A stretch of 64,000 nt of DNA from Alphaproteobacteria bacterium (GTDB lineage: Bacteria > Pseudomonadota > Alphaproteobacteria > GCA-2731375), in the NCBI GenBank assembly GCA_016776605.1, contig JADHTB010000019.1:17406-81405 (forward strand), in the 5' to 3' direction. Shown here piece by piece: positions 37,083 to 45,616 of the stretch (positions are counted from its first letter, which is position 1; each line of letters begins with the position of its first letter). The translations under genes and the position numbers were made by a program. The notes under the pieces were generated by a model, which was not told the DNA's origin, made no database searches, and was given only the letters and a program-made list of their open reading frames with translations.

Positions 37083-37646
37083 CTAACTTTCGCTGCTATC
37101 GGCAGCTTTATCTTTCGCCTTGGCGGCTGGCTTTGCCTTTGGCTTTGCCGCCGCTTTTGCCGCCGGCTTTGCGGCCGCTTTTGCCGCTGGCTTTGCCGCC
37201 GCCTTTGCTTTTGCAGCGGGCTTCGCCTCGGTCTTCTTCGCCACCGGCTTATCAGCCGCTTTGGTGTCCGTATCGGCGGCTGGCTTTGCCTCGGCCTTCG
37301 GGGCGGCAGTTTTCGCTGCTGCCGTCTTGATGCCCGGGGCGGTGATATCGGTTATCCGCACTATGCTCAACTGCTGGCGATGGCCGTTGCGGCGGCGATA
37401 GTTTTTCCGCCGCTTTTTCTTGAACACGATAATTTTTTTGTCGAGGGCCTGTTCCACCAGGGTGCCGACAACCTTGGCGCCGTCCACCAGGGGGGCGCCA
37501 ACGGTGGTGTCACCCTCGGCGTTCAGCATCAGGACGTTGTCGAAAGCCACGTCATCCCCGGCCTCGCCGACGATCCGTTCGATCCGGATTAAATCATCCG
37601 GCTTTACGCGGTATTGTTTCCCGCCCGTCTTGATTACAGCGAACAT
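37083..37646 (-). CDS. rplU: 50S ribosomal protein L21 with long Ala/Lys/Pro C-terminal extension
   Basis: 187 residues. Residues 1-103 are a standard bL21 (MFAVIKTGGKQYRVKPDDL, KIIVFKKKRRKNYRRRNGHR, LSIVRITDI). Residues about 110-187 form a low-complexity tail of A, K and P in which AAKPAAK-like units repeat, like a histone H1 or Lnk tail. Long bL21 tails are known in some alphaproteobacteria. The tail DNA is internally repetitive and prone to length change. First gene of the rplU-rpmA unit; ATG 37646. Confidence 0.95.
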   Translation of the reverse strand: MFAVIKTGGKQYRVKPDDLIRIERIVGEAGDDVAFDNVLMLNAEGDTTVGAPLVDGAKVVGTLVEQALDKKIIVFKKKRRKNYRRRNGHRQQLSIVRITDITAPGIKTAAAKTAAPKAEAKPAADTDTKAADKPVAKKTEAKPAAKAKAAAKPAAKAAAKPAAKAAAKPKAKPAAKAKDKAADSSES

Positions 37647-37965
37647 CGGTCAGCCTATCGTTGGTCATGCATGTCAGGTCATGCAAATCTGGTCTTTTGC
37701 GCCCGGCGCCCGCATTTCCCAACTGGAAAGCCCGCCGCGCACGCGAAACAGTTCAGGCGACGCAAACGTCGCCCAGGTCGGCGCGGATATACCCCCCGCC
37801 GGGCCCTTTGTCAACGGCCCAGCATCCCGAAAAAGCGCCGCGCAACGGGATACTTCCCGCCCAGGGCCATGGATAATCGCTTGCCTTGCAACCCGGCCCC
37901 TCTTTATAACCATCGGCGTCCACCATTGGGTCTAAATATTGCGGCCAGAATTGCCTTACACCCGC
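37647..37965. other. Intergenic region between rplU and tRNA-Ser
   Basis: About 320 bp with no convincing gene. It must contain the minus-strand promoter of rplU-rpmA and a plus-strand promoter for the tRNA. A TATAAA lies on the minus strand near 37900, but no well-spaced -35 box was found. Short open frames here look like chance. Confidence 0.5.
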
Positions 37966-38055
37966 GGAGGGGTGACAGAGTGGTCGAATGTGCCGGTCTC
38001 GAAAACCGGTGTACCTTTGCGGGTACCGTGGGTTCGAATCCCACCCCCTCCGCCA
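37966..38055 (+). tRNA. tRNA-Ser (anticodon CGA), CCA encoded
   Basis: A 90-nt class II tRNA. The acceptor stem GGAGGGG (37966-37972) pairs with CCCCTCC (38045-38051), followed by discriminator G and encoded CCA. The anticodon stem CCGGT/ACCGG encloses the loop CTCGAAA with anticodon CGA at 38000-38002. A long variable arm (TACCTTTGCGGGTA) and the T arm GTGGGTTCGAATCCCAC confirm serine. It reads UCG codons. It lies at the junction between the conserved housekeeping run and the IS6-bounded block. Confidence 0.97.
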
Positions 38056-38384
38056 CCTCTAAGAGACTGTTATTATTAATATTTTCCGATTTCTGGATCG
38101 ACCGGAATTTTGCCCCGTAGTTTCCATATGTTACGGCAATACACGCATCGTCTGGCCGTCGTCTGAGACCGACCAAGTTCCGCAAATCGACCGCTGAACT
38201 CGCCAAAGTCTCCTACGCCAGTTTTGGCGGTACGGCGAAAATCTTGAAACTTGGCATTCGCTGCCCATATTCGTGGTCAGGCGATCCCGAGTTTGTCGCG
38301 CTGGTCTTGCCAGGTGATGGGCAGGCGGCTTTCGCTGGCGAGTTTCTTTGCCGTCAGTTCGAGTGGATGATCATTGCGGAAAAT
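38056..38384. other. Degenerate stretch downstream of tRNA-Ser with a truncated minus-strand ORF
   Basis: No intact gene is recognised. On the minus strand 38277-38384 encodes the last 35 residues of some protein (containing HPLELTAKKLASESRLPITW and ending RDKLGIA) whose upstream part is cut off by the IS6 remnant starting at 38385. The family is not recognised. No integrase or direct repeat of the tRNA 3' end was noticed here. Confidence 0.5.
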
Positions 38385-39190
38385 GGCAGTGTCAGAGCAA
38401 ATCGGCTTGAGGCGGGCGGAGGAGTTCCGTAGCTTGCAGCGATGCAAAATCCCTTCCGATATTTCAACAGTTCGCCCGAGGTTATTCGCCTTACGGTAAT
38501 GATGTATATCCGCTATCCGCTTTCATTACGGCAGGTCAAAGATCTTCTTTTTGAGCGCGGCATTGATATCTGTCACTAAACTGTGCGTTTCTGGTGGAAC
38601 CGGTTCGGTCCCATATTCGCCGCAAAAATCCGGAAGCGGCGCGTTCATTATCGGTCATATTCGCAGTGGCGATGGCACCTGGACGAGGTATTCGTCCGGA
38701 TCAACGGGGCGACGCCTTACCTCTGACGCGCTGTCGATCACGAAGGTGAAGGGCTCGAAGTTTTCGCCACAAAACGCCGGGATCGCAGGGCGGCCCTGAA
38801 GTTTATAAAACGAACGATGAAGCGCCACGGCCGGCCTTGGTCGATTGTGACGGACCGCCTTCGCTCATACGGTGCGGCGATGAAAGTGATTGGAAATCCG
38901 GAGTGTCAGGAATGTGGGCGATGGCTTAATAAGCGGGCCGAAAACTCACACCAGCCGTTCCGACGACGAGAGGGCGCGATGGCCAGATTCAGGGATATCA
39001 AGACCCTGCAGAAATTCGCTTCCGTTCACGCCTCCATTCACAATCATTTCAACCAAGACCGTCATCTAAACCGCCGCGACGTATTCAAGCAGAACCGCGC
39101 GGCCGCTCTGGCCGAGTGGCGTCAACTTGCGGCCCGAGACTCATGGGTTGCGCAGTTTTTCAGACCAGTTCTCGTTTGTCTGACAGTGCC
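38385..39190 (+). mobile_element. IS6-family insertion sequence remnant, about 806 bp
   Basis: Left end GGCAGTGTCAGAGCAAATC at 38385 and right end GTTTGTCTGACAGTGCC ending 39190 are imperfect terminal inverted repeats of IS6 type (GGCACTGTCAGA...). The length matches full IS6 elements (about 800 bp). No 8-bp target duplication is seen (flanks cggaaaat and ggtcgggc), so one flank may have been rearranged. It carries a transposase pseudogene. Confidence 0.8.
38442..39190 (+). pseudogene. IS6-family transposase pseudogene (two nonsense mutations)
   Basis: ATG 38442 encodes MQNPFRYFNSSPEVIRL, the IS6/IS26-type start, and the same frame continues through WHLDEVFVRINGATPYL (DDE first aspartate), SIVTDRLRSYGAAM (second aspartate) and HQPFRRREGAMARF (the third, acidic position) without frameshift. 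It is interrupted by TAA at 38577-38579 and by TGA at 38724-38726, where family members usually have E and W. The normal C-terminal stop is also lost. The copy is inactive. Confidence 0.85.
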
Positions 39191-39226
39191 GGTCGGGCAA
39201 CATGGACGGTATTGTCAGGGAAGATT

Positions 39227-40543
39227 TCATGTTGTGCGTTTTCTAGAGGTCAGCCAGACCAGCATCAGAAGGCCGGCTGCGGCCGAGACGACAGACGCAG
39301 TTAGAATCCCGATTTTGGCGGCGTCTAGCATTGTGGGAGTGTAGGCCAACCCTGCAATGAACAGCGACATCGTGAAGCCTATCCCGGTCAAGAGACCGCC
39401 GGCCGCCAAGAGAGACCAGCTCAAGTCAACCGGTCGGGTCGCGAGACCGAGGCGCACAGCGAGCCAACTCAAGGTGAGGACACCGATCGGCTTACCGAAT
39501 ACCAAGCCCGCAAAAATCGCCGTGGAGACCGGCTGTCCGATGTCTACGTCAGAGATCGTGACCCCGGCATTGGCGAATACGAAGATTGGCATGATCGCGA
39601 AACCCACCCACGGGTGCAGGGTCATTTCCAGTCGTTCTTCGGGGGAGAGAGCCTCCGTTACCGCAATACCGGCTCGCCGAAGGTCACCGCGATCAATCGT
39701 ATCTCCGCTCCAATGTTCGCCTCTCGGATAGGAAAGTACACGCCCGAGAATCGAGTGCAGACGCTTGTCGCTTACCCATCCGTGCGTCGATGTCATTAAA
39801 CCCAAAACGACGCCCGTGAGCGTCGGATGAATACCTGATGCGTCAAAGCAGAACCAGATCACTCCTCCAAGCAGGAAATAAACTGGAGCGTTTCTGATCC
39901 CAATGCGCGCGGCTCCTGCAACGGCGGCAAGGCCAAGCGCCCCGAGAGCGAGCGCCGTCCAGTTCAGGGTGTCGCCAAAGCCGACAGCCACGACCAGGAT
40001 CGCTCCCACGTCATCGAAGATTGCTAAAGACAAGAGAAACAGGCGAAGGCTCGGCGGGATGCGGGAGCCGAGTAGAGCGAGGCAGCCGACGACGAAAGCC
40101 GTGTCAGTCGCCACCACGGTCCCCCAGCCATACATTCCGGGTTGGCCGTTTATGAGGACAAGATAGAGAGCCGCGGGGACGAGCATGCCGCCAAGCGCCC
40201 CAAAAAACGATAGTGCCGCCACGCGTAAGTTCCGCAATTCACCCAGGACAAGCGCACGCTTAAGCTCTAGGGCAACCACAAAGAAGAAAAGCGTCATCAA
40301 CCCATCGTTGATCCAATGCCGCAACGAGCGGGTGAAATCCAACGAGCCGAAGTGCAGGCCAATCGGGGTCTCCCAGAACGCCAAAAACGGCCTGGACCAT
40401 GGCGAGTTTGATAGGATCAGGGCGGCGAGTGCCGCAATGAGCAACATGCCACCAGTCGCGGCCTTGATCTTCAGAAACCGCGCAAAGGGTTTGGTGAACC
40501 GGTCGGCAATCTCGGGCGGGAGTCCTGCGCTATCTTGATCCAT
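39227..40543 (-). CDS. nhaA: Na+/H+ antiporter NhaA
   Basis: About 438 residues. Electrogenic 2H+/Na+ exchanger of the inner membrane. Diagnostic motifs: WINDGLMTLFFFVVALELKR, VVATDTAFVVGCLALLGSRI and the ion-binding double aspartate in SLAIFDDVGAILVVA. The C-terminal GIGFTMSLFIAGLAY is also typical. About 11-12 hydrophobic segments. A TTG-started frame extends to 40588, but ATG 40543 fits the family. It lies next to the IS6 remnant and may belong to the same acquired block as nqr. Confidence 0.95.
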   Translation of the reverse strand: MDQDSAGLPPEIADRFTKPFARFLKIKAATGGMLLIAALAALILSNSPWSRPFLAFWETPIGLHFGSLDFTRSLRHWINDGLMTLFFFVVALELKRALVLGELRNLRVAALSFFGALGGMLVPAALYLVLINGQPGMYGWGTVVATDTAFVVGCLALLGSRIPPSLRLFLLSLAIFDDVGAILVVAVGFGDTLNWTALALGALGLAAVAGAARIGIRNAPVYFLLGGVIWFCFDASGIHPTLTGVVLGLMTSTHGWVSDKRLHSILGRVLSYPRGEHWSGDTIDRGDLRRAGIAVTEALSPEERLEMTLHPWVGFAIMPIFVFANAGVTISDVDIGQPVSTAIFAGLVFGKPIGVLTLSWLAVRLGLATRPVDLSWSLLAAGGLLTGIGFTMSLFIAGLAYTPTMLDAAKIGILTASVVSAAAGLLMLVWLTSRKRTT

Positions 40544-40588
40544 CGCGTCAGCGGATTCCCTTCGTTTCGCCGAGACGTCGAGGCGCAA

Positions 40589-41143
40589 AGCTTCACGCCC
40601 CCATCCGACACTTTTTACGCGTTGCGGTCTGGGCGATCAACCGGGCTTTGCCTCCTCTAGGAGGCAAAGCCAACCTCTCGCTAAATTCGGTCCGGACGCC
40701 CGGTTGGTATTACGTGCATCACATGGTCGCGACCTCTGCGGCGGGCAGTCGACCGGCGCGTTCGAGACCCCTGAGGCGGATACTCAGATTCTGACCCGCG
40801 GTCAAAATGTCGGTACGGCTTTCCTCGAACGAGTCGCCGGTGCCGAAGTGGCCGAGGGCGGCGTCGTCTCGGCCAATGACCAGATGATGACCGGCCGCGA
40901 AGGGCATCTTTTACGTCCAGCGCCATTTCCTCAGCAGAACAACGTTCAAGCGGCTTCGGACCGATGCGTTCAACGCATGGGAAAGCGCGCGCGCGGCAAC
41001 CTGAATGTGTGCCTATGCGATCCTTTGCGGCTGCTTCCTACTAACGTGACAATGCCTCCTACAGCGAGGTCGATGACATCGTTAGGTTTGCCAAATCACT
41101 CAAAGATCCCAAGCTGGCGGAACCCCTATGCTGAACATTGGCA
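40589..41143. other. About 550 bp without a supported gene; gene fragments possible
   Basis: Several short frames overlap here. Two look protein-like: minus-strand 40719-40907 (a 62-residue frame including HHLVIGRDDAALGHFG) and plus-strand residues before a TGA at about 41133 (SEVDDIVRFAKSLKDPKLAE), whose frame is closed by a stop a few codons upstream. Neither has a start with a ribosome site or a family I recognise. I read this as decayed coding DNA between nhaA and the MurD-like gene. Confidence 0.4.
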
Positions 41144-42097
41144 TTAGACCTCGAAATAGCTGCGAAGACTGGCCATGGCGGCGGGCGGCGAGATATTAAG
41201 GACAATGGCTGTGGCATAGACGCTCGCGGCGAGCAGCGCATCGGTGTGGCTCGACGAAGATTGAGAATGGGGCAGGCCGGTGATCGCCAGAGGCTCGCCA
41301 CCCATGTCGTCGTATAGGACGTTATCGACGACATAGATGCCGCCTGGCGCGCGCGATTGTCCGGACACGGGGATAACGATTTGTTCGCCATTTGCGGACA
41401 GCTCTTCAAAAACCTGACGCCCTGCGGCGCTGTCGACTGATACAATGGCGCCCTTGGAGCCGGTCTGTCGGTGAAAGACCCAACGGCTCGCCGCAATGGT
41501 TTCCTCCCGGTTGTGGCACGGCGGCCAGGCGCCGGTTCCAATATCCAAGAAAACAGCCGCATCAAAGGTAATGGAGACAGTCAGCTCGGCCCGGGCCGGC
41601 GGCATGGCAATGACATACACACCACCAAGATCCAGGCCGTATAGTTCAAGCACGGGCCGCGCCACATCACCGCCAACTTCAGCCTCACGGCCCGTGACCT
41701 GCAGGACATGCGCAAATATGTCCAGGGCCGTTGCGGCATGGTCCTTGGAAACGACTGCCACATAGGCGGCGTCGCGTTGCGCGCGCGCCAGCATCTCACT
41801 ATCGGCTATGACCTCACAGCCGCCAGCGCGCGCGGCATCAATAATCGCATGGGCGCCAACCTTGCCGTGGGGAATATCATGCTCGATCACCAAACTGACC
41901 AACTCGCGCCAATCCGCGTTGTGCAAGTCGCGCACCGGTATGCCCGCCGCCGCCGCCGCCGTGCGTCGTGCTGCATCGTCATCCCAGGCCCAGACTTCAG
42001 CGCCGCTTAGCGATAGGGAGCGTGCGTTGGCTGTCCCTTCCATTCCCAAACCAAGCACGGCGACCGAAAGCCCGGAAAATGGAAACAGATCAATCAT
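41144..42097 (-). CDS. MurD-like (UDP-N-acetylmuramoylalanine-D-glutamate ligase-related) protein lacking a normal ATP site
   Basis: 317 residues, against about 450 for MurD. An N-terminal Rossmann-like domain (LSVAVLGLGMEGTANARSL, then WAWDDDAARR) and the order of later segments follow MurD: the second-domain start where MurD has GTNGKST reads VVSKDHAATALDIFAH, and a C-terminal region VIPVSGQSRAPGGIYVVDN follows. The canonical P-loop and the C-terminal ligase domain are missing or degenerate. It is therefore unlikely to ligate D-glutamate; a nucleotide-binding or regulatory role is possible. It sits upstream of DUF6352 and the formate dehydrogenase cluster. Assignment to the MurD superfamily rests on the N-terminal pattern and is moderate. 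Confidence 0.6.
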   Translation of the reverse strand: MIDLFPFSGLSVAVLGLGMEGTANARSLSLSGAEVWAWDDDAARRTAAAAAGIPVRDLHNADWRELVSLVIEHDIPHGKVGAHAIIDAARAGGCEVIADSEMLARAQRDAAYVAVVSKDHAATALDIFAHVLQVTGREAEVGGDVARPVLELYGLDLGGVYVIAMPPARAELTVSITFDAAVFLDIGTGAWPPCHNREETIAASRWVFHRQTGSKGAIVSVDSAAGRQVFEELSANGEQIVIPVSGQSRAPGGIYVVDNVLYDDMGGEPLAITGLPHSQSSSSHTDALLAASVYATAIVLNISPPAAMASLRSYFEV

Positions 42098-42257
42098 CCT
42101 GGCATCCCTCGCGACATCATCCTTGACTTCACCTCGCCCGATCCACCGAATACGATCGCCTGCGGCTCAGCGATATGGGGAAAATTATGAACGATGATGA
42201 CAACGACATGCAATTTTGAAAATACCTCAAGCATGTGGGCGCGGCCTGAACAGCCGA

Positions 42258-43277
42258 TCAAGCCGGGGCTGCGAGGGGCAAATTGACCAGCAGGTTTTGC
42301 GGTTTAAAGCGCAGCCTGCCGTTGGCGCCGATACAAAGGCCCAAATAGACCGGCCGGCCGGCGATATCGGCCCGCATGTCGGCGTCATCGTTAAAAGTTA
42401 GACGGTAAAGGCTGAGCAATCGGCCACGGCGTTCATCATCAATGTCGTTTTGCGCATAAAGATCGTTTAGCAATGCCGAAGCTTCCACATCCAGGCCGAT
42501 GTGCCATGACCAGCGTTCATCGTCGATCATTTCTTGCGGCTCAATCTGTACCGCAGCGCCGAGAAAATGGGTAATCCAACGCTCCATCACGCGGCACAGC
42601 GCCGTTCCCCCCCGGCGGCCGAACGTAAGGTCCAAGGCAAAGTCGAACGCCTCGGAACGCTGGAAATACTTCTCGACATTATCATCGGCAAGTATTTCCA
42701 ATTCGGTCGCACCTAGAATGGAACCGGTGCGCAGCATATCCAGCAAACTAATAGGACTACCGCCCCTTTGCTGGCGCCTGATCTCGGCTGCTTCATTATC
42801 GATCAGCAAAATGGCATCGGGATTCTTCCGCACATCCTGTTCACGGAAAAACATTTCGCCCGCGCGCAGCTCGAAACTGTCGTCCACTTCCGCGAGGATA
42901 TTGCGCAGAATGACGTGTGCGAGATGATCGACAAAAAGTGGCGGAAAATCGATTCCGCCACCAGTACGGAATAATTCCAGGTAACCTTGCTCCAGGTTCT
43001 CCGCCCGCTGCAATCGCGCGCGAAAATTCAGGAACAATTGAAAGTTTTGTCGGGCATCTTCGTCCTCGACAACCGCAAGCTCGGAGGTATCCACTTGGCG
43101 CGTCGGCCTATCCACAAGAGCCTCATGCAGGCGCAATTCGTTCTGGCAGGACTCCTCAACCGGCGCCAGTTCCGGTCGAAAGAGATAGGCGCGCAAAAAC
43201 TCGTCGCTCAACCTCAGAAAGCCGTCTTCGCCCCGAGTGAGCAATTGATATCCACTATTACGCCAAAATTCCGGCAT
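42258..43277 (-). CDS. DUF6352-like protein of unknown function
   Basis: 339 residues, acidic, no signal peptide or membrane span. N-terminus MPEFWRNSGYQLLTRGEDG and the following FLRAYLFRPELAPVEESC match what I recall of the DUF6352 family; other conserved-looking parts are EMFFREQDVRKNPDAILLID and MERWITHFLGAAVQIEPQEM. The segment from about 150 to 200 could be cofactor- or protein-binding, but no known motif is seen. In other genomes this family is, as I recall, found near formate dehydrogenase genes, as here. The function is unknown. Confidence 0.7.
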   Translation of the reverse strand: MPEFWRNSGYQLLTRGEDGFLRLSDEFLRAYLFRPELAPVEESCQNELRLHEALVDRPTRQVDTSELAVVEDEDARQNFQLFLNFRARLQRAENLEQGYLELFRTGGGIDFPPLFVDHLAHVILRNILAEVDDSFELRAGEMFFREQDVRKNPDAILLIDNEAAEIRRQQRGGSPISLLDMLRTGSILGATELEILADDNVEKYFQRSEAFDFALDLTFGRRGGTALCRVMERWITHFLGAAVQIEPQEMIDDERWSWHIGLDVEASALLNDLYAQNDIDDERRGRLLSLYRLTFNDDADMRADIAGRPVYLGLCIGANGRLRFKPQNLLVNLPLAAPA

Positions 43278-43458
43278 TTATACCGCGTCCCTTCTTTGGC
43301 CGGAGTATAACGGATATGCATGGCGATGGCATAAACCTGTGGCGACATTCGTCGGTTAAATCGATTAGATGGACGCATGGGCTGTCGGAGCAAAAGACAC
43401 CGATGGCTAGCGGAGCCGGGCTCATCGCGGGTGCGGGTTGTACGCAGGCCTCTTAACC

Positions 43459-44085
43459 ATGCCCACAATTGCGATGACCGACATGGTTGGGCACAGCGGT
43501 ATAATCTGCTCAATTACGATGTCAGCGTATGGGCGGTATGCGTTGACCGCCAGCTTCGGTTATTCCGCCCGGCTTTGGCGTTTTGATGAACAGCGGGAGC
43601 TTCGCGTGCTTGATGGTCCCGTCTGGGCGGTGGCCGTCACGCCGGATGGACGTTTCGCCCTGGCTGCCGGTGTCGGCGAACGGGTCCGTGTCTGGCATCT
43701 TGAATCTGGAGACCCTATCAACGTTACCAACGAAGACAATGCTTCGAAACGAATAGCGCCTTGGCAGAATAGTGATCACCCGGGCGCCAGGCTGTTCCGA
43801 AAATGCGCAAATTTCCATGCGCTGACAGTAAACGAGCGACAACCTGCGGGCCCTCACTTTGCCGGCCTGGTCAGACGCCGAGCCGGCGGGCTCGCAGGCT
43901 ATCGCTATTCCAAGGCGTTGCAAGATGCGGATGTGGCCTGGTCATGTAGAACGATCACAAAACTTTTCCGCCAGGGCCCCGACCGACATCTGTCGGGCAC
44001 GAAAATGCCTGTGCGGAAAGTTGGAAACGAGACCAGTTTGCGCCAGTTGATTGATTTTATGGAACAGGTCGCGCCGGCCAAATAA
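43459..44085 (+). pseudogene. Truncated WD40-repeat / cytochrome c fusion protein, haem motif damaged
   Basis: The frame encodes two WD40-like repeats (SAYGRYALTASFGYSARLWR and AVAVTPDGRFALAAGVGERV followed by RVWHL) joined to a class I cytochrome c domain (ARLFRKCANFHALTVNE ... GPHFAGLVRRRAGG ... GTKMPVRKV, the methionine ligand). The haem motif CxxCH reads CANFH, so the second cysteine is phenylalanine. No signal peptide is present and a complete propeller would need about five more repeats. Upstream, 43316-43456 holds a WD-like scrap (GDGINLWRHSS) in another frame. I interpret it as a decayed gene of the formate dehydrogenase locus; a single-thioether cytochrome is a weaker alternative. 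Confidence 0.6.
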
Positions 44086-44154
44086 TCTGCCGCATGCTTC
44101 CGTTAGCCAGGTCTATGTGGTAGCTTTTTGGCGAAACTGCAAGGGAGTGGCAAC

Positions 44155-44277
44155 ATGGGTGCCATGTGGATGGGTTTTGCCGCCGCAATTATCGTTGCGC
44201 TTCTCGCGGCAGGTGGTCTCACATTGATTGATGGCAGCGCGGCTGGAAATTACAGCAGTTCGAGCACCCGGTTGTAA
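44155..44277 (+). CDS. 40-residue small membrane peptide
   Basis: ATG 44155 to TAA 44275-44277, preceded by a strong AGGGAG Shine-Dalgarno sequence 8 bases upstream. The peptide MGAMWMGFAAAIIVALLAAG has a clear membrane span over residues 5-26 and a short polar tail rich in serine ending STRL. It is too short for usual gene callers. It lies between the cytochrome relic and the formate dehydrogenase gamma gene (opposite strand). A role as a small subunit or assembly peptide of a membrane complex is a guess; no named family is recognised. Confidence 0.6.
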   Translation: MGAMWMGFAAAIIVALLAAGGLTLIDGSAAGNYSSSSTRL

Positions 44278-44312
44278 GTCTATTTTCCCCGGCACCCGTG
44301 CCGCCGACATGA

Positions 44313-45419
44313 TCAATCGGCGGCGGACCGCTCGTCATTTGACCCACGAATTTCCGTCAGCCATAGGCTATGGTGCTCTTGGGCCCAATTCTCGTCGACT
44401 TCGCCCGTCATGACCGCATCAATGGCGCCTTCCATACCCAAAGTGCCGATATAAATATGAGCAATGATCACGACGATGGCGACAAGGGCCACTATGCTGT
44501 GCCATAGCAAGGCGAGTTGGGTCTCTTGCAGTGGCGTCAGTTCGATTGGCAAGCCAAATCCGAACGCATTGAGCAATCTGAAGGTGCCTTCAAATAACGC
44601 AAACTGAAATGGGAACAGCAGGCTAAATCCTGTCGTCGCGAGAGACAGACCGCTCACCACCACGAACCAGAAAATGACCTTCTGACCGGCATTGAACTTC
44701 TTTGCCGGCGGGTGTGCGCCTTTGCTGAACATGCCGCCGCCAGCGGCTAGCCAGCGGATGTCGTGGCGGCTCGGCAGGTTGTCGCGCACCCACAATACGA
44801 TCATCAGGATGAGCCCAATTGTGAATGCAAAACCCAGATAGTCGTGGGAATATTTTCCGGCAAGGGTCAACGTTGCAAAAGTGGATGCACCAATGACAGG
44901 CAGCAGCACGGTTTTGCCGTAGAGCATATTGAGACCGGTTATACCAAGAACCACAAACGAACCTGCGGTCATCCAATGGGCGAAACGTTCCAACCTATTG
45001 AAGCGCAATACCTTGCGGCCGGAAAAACCGGTGTCGATGCGAATTCGACCACGAATGAGAAAAAAGGCAGCCAGCAAGACAACGATGCCTAGCAGTGACC
45101 AGGCGCCGGTCTGGACCAATGTCTTGTTCCTGAAATTCCGGAACTCTTCCCCCTGTGATTGGACCAATACACCGGCATTGGGATCGGGAATCGAAACCCT
45201 ACCTTGTGCACCATGGCGGATCTTGCGCCAGGTTTCAGAATCGCTGACATTGCCTGAAGTGCCTCCGGGTGCGGCGCCGCCGAGTGCCGGCTGAGCAGCG
45301 CTAACAGGCGGACGAACGGAGGATGGCTTTTGTTGCGCCTGTGCCGGGTTGCTCGCAAGGATAAAGACAACCACCATCAGCAGAGCGGCGACTTTGGTCT
45401 GGCCGAACAGGAAAAACAT
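44313..45419 (-). CDS. fdhC: Formate dehydrogenase gamma subunit (cytochrome b556)
   Basis: About 368 residues. A signal peptide (VAALLMVVVFILASNPAQAQ) is followed by a proline/alanine-rich linker to about residue 110, then four membrane helices. Haem b ligands are plausible in LERFAHWMTAGSFVVLGITG, AGKYSHDYLGFAFTIG and LLWHSIVALVAIVVIIAHIY. Passes electrons from the beta subunit to quinone. The extended N-terminal periplasmic region is longer than E. coli FdnI but common in alphaproteobacterial enzymes. ATG 45419 is chosen over a longer frame to 45560 because it begins the signal peptide. Confidence 0.9.
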   Translation of the reverse strand: MFFLFGQTKVAALLMVVVFILASNPAQAQQKPSSVRPPVSAAQPALGGAAPGGTSGNVSDSETWRKIRHGAQGRVSIPDPNAGVLVQSQGEEFRNFRNKTLVQTGAWSLLGIVVLLAAFFLIRGRIRIDTGFSGRKVLRFNRLERFAHWMTAGSFVVLGITGLNMLYGKTVLLPVIGASTFATLTLAGKYSHDYLGFAFTIGLILMIVLWVRDNLPSRHDIRWLAAGGGMFSKGAHPPAKKFNAGQKVIFWFVVVSGLSLATTGFSLLFPFQFALFEGTFRLLNAFGFGLPIELTPLQETQLALLWHSIVALVAIVVIIAHIYIGTLGMEGAIDAVMTGEVDENWAQEHHSLWLTEIRGSNDERSAAD

Positions 45420-45616
45420 ATCATTGCCCCCGGTGCGCCAATGCGATTTCAATACAGCCGTCGTCGCTTCAGCAGAATTCATCTGGACATTATGTCGGCG
45501 ATGCCAAACTGATGACATTCCAGTCAATCGTTCCCGTTTGCTGATCGCAGCATTTTTCAAAGCGTGGCGACATGGCGGGCCGCAGCTATCTACGGTTCGC
45601 CGGTGCCAAATATTGC

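Noticed and set aside
37614..38120. Plus-strand open frame of about 168 codons across the tRNA
   Set aside because: It runs through the tRNA-Ser gene and has no family features.
38385..39190. 8-bp target duplication at the IS6 remnant
   Set aside because: The two flanks (cggaaaat and ggtcgggc) do not match.
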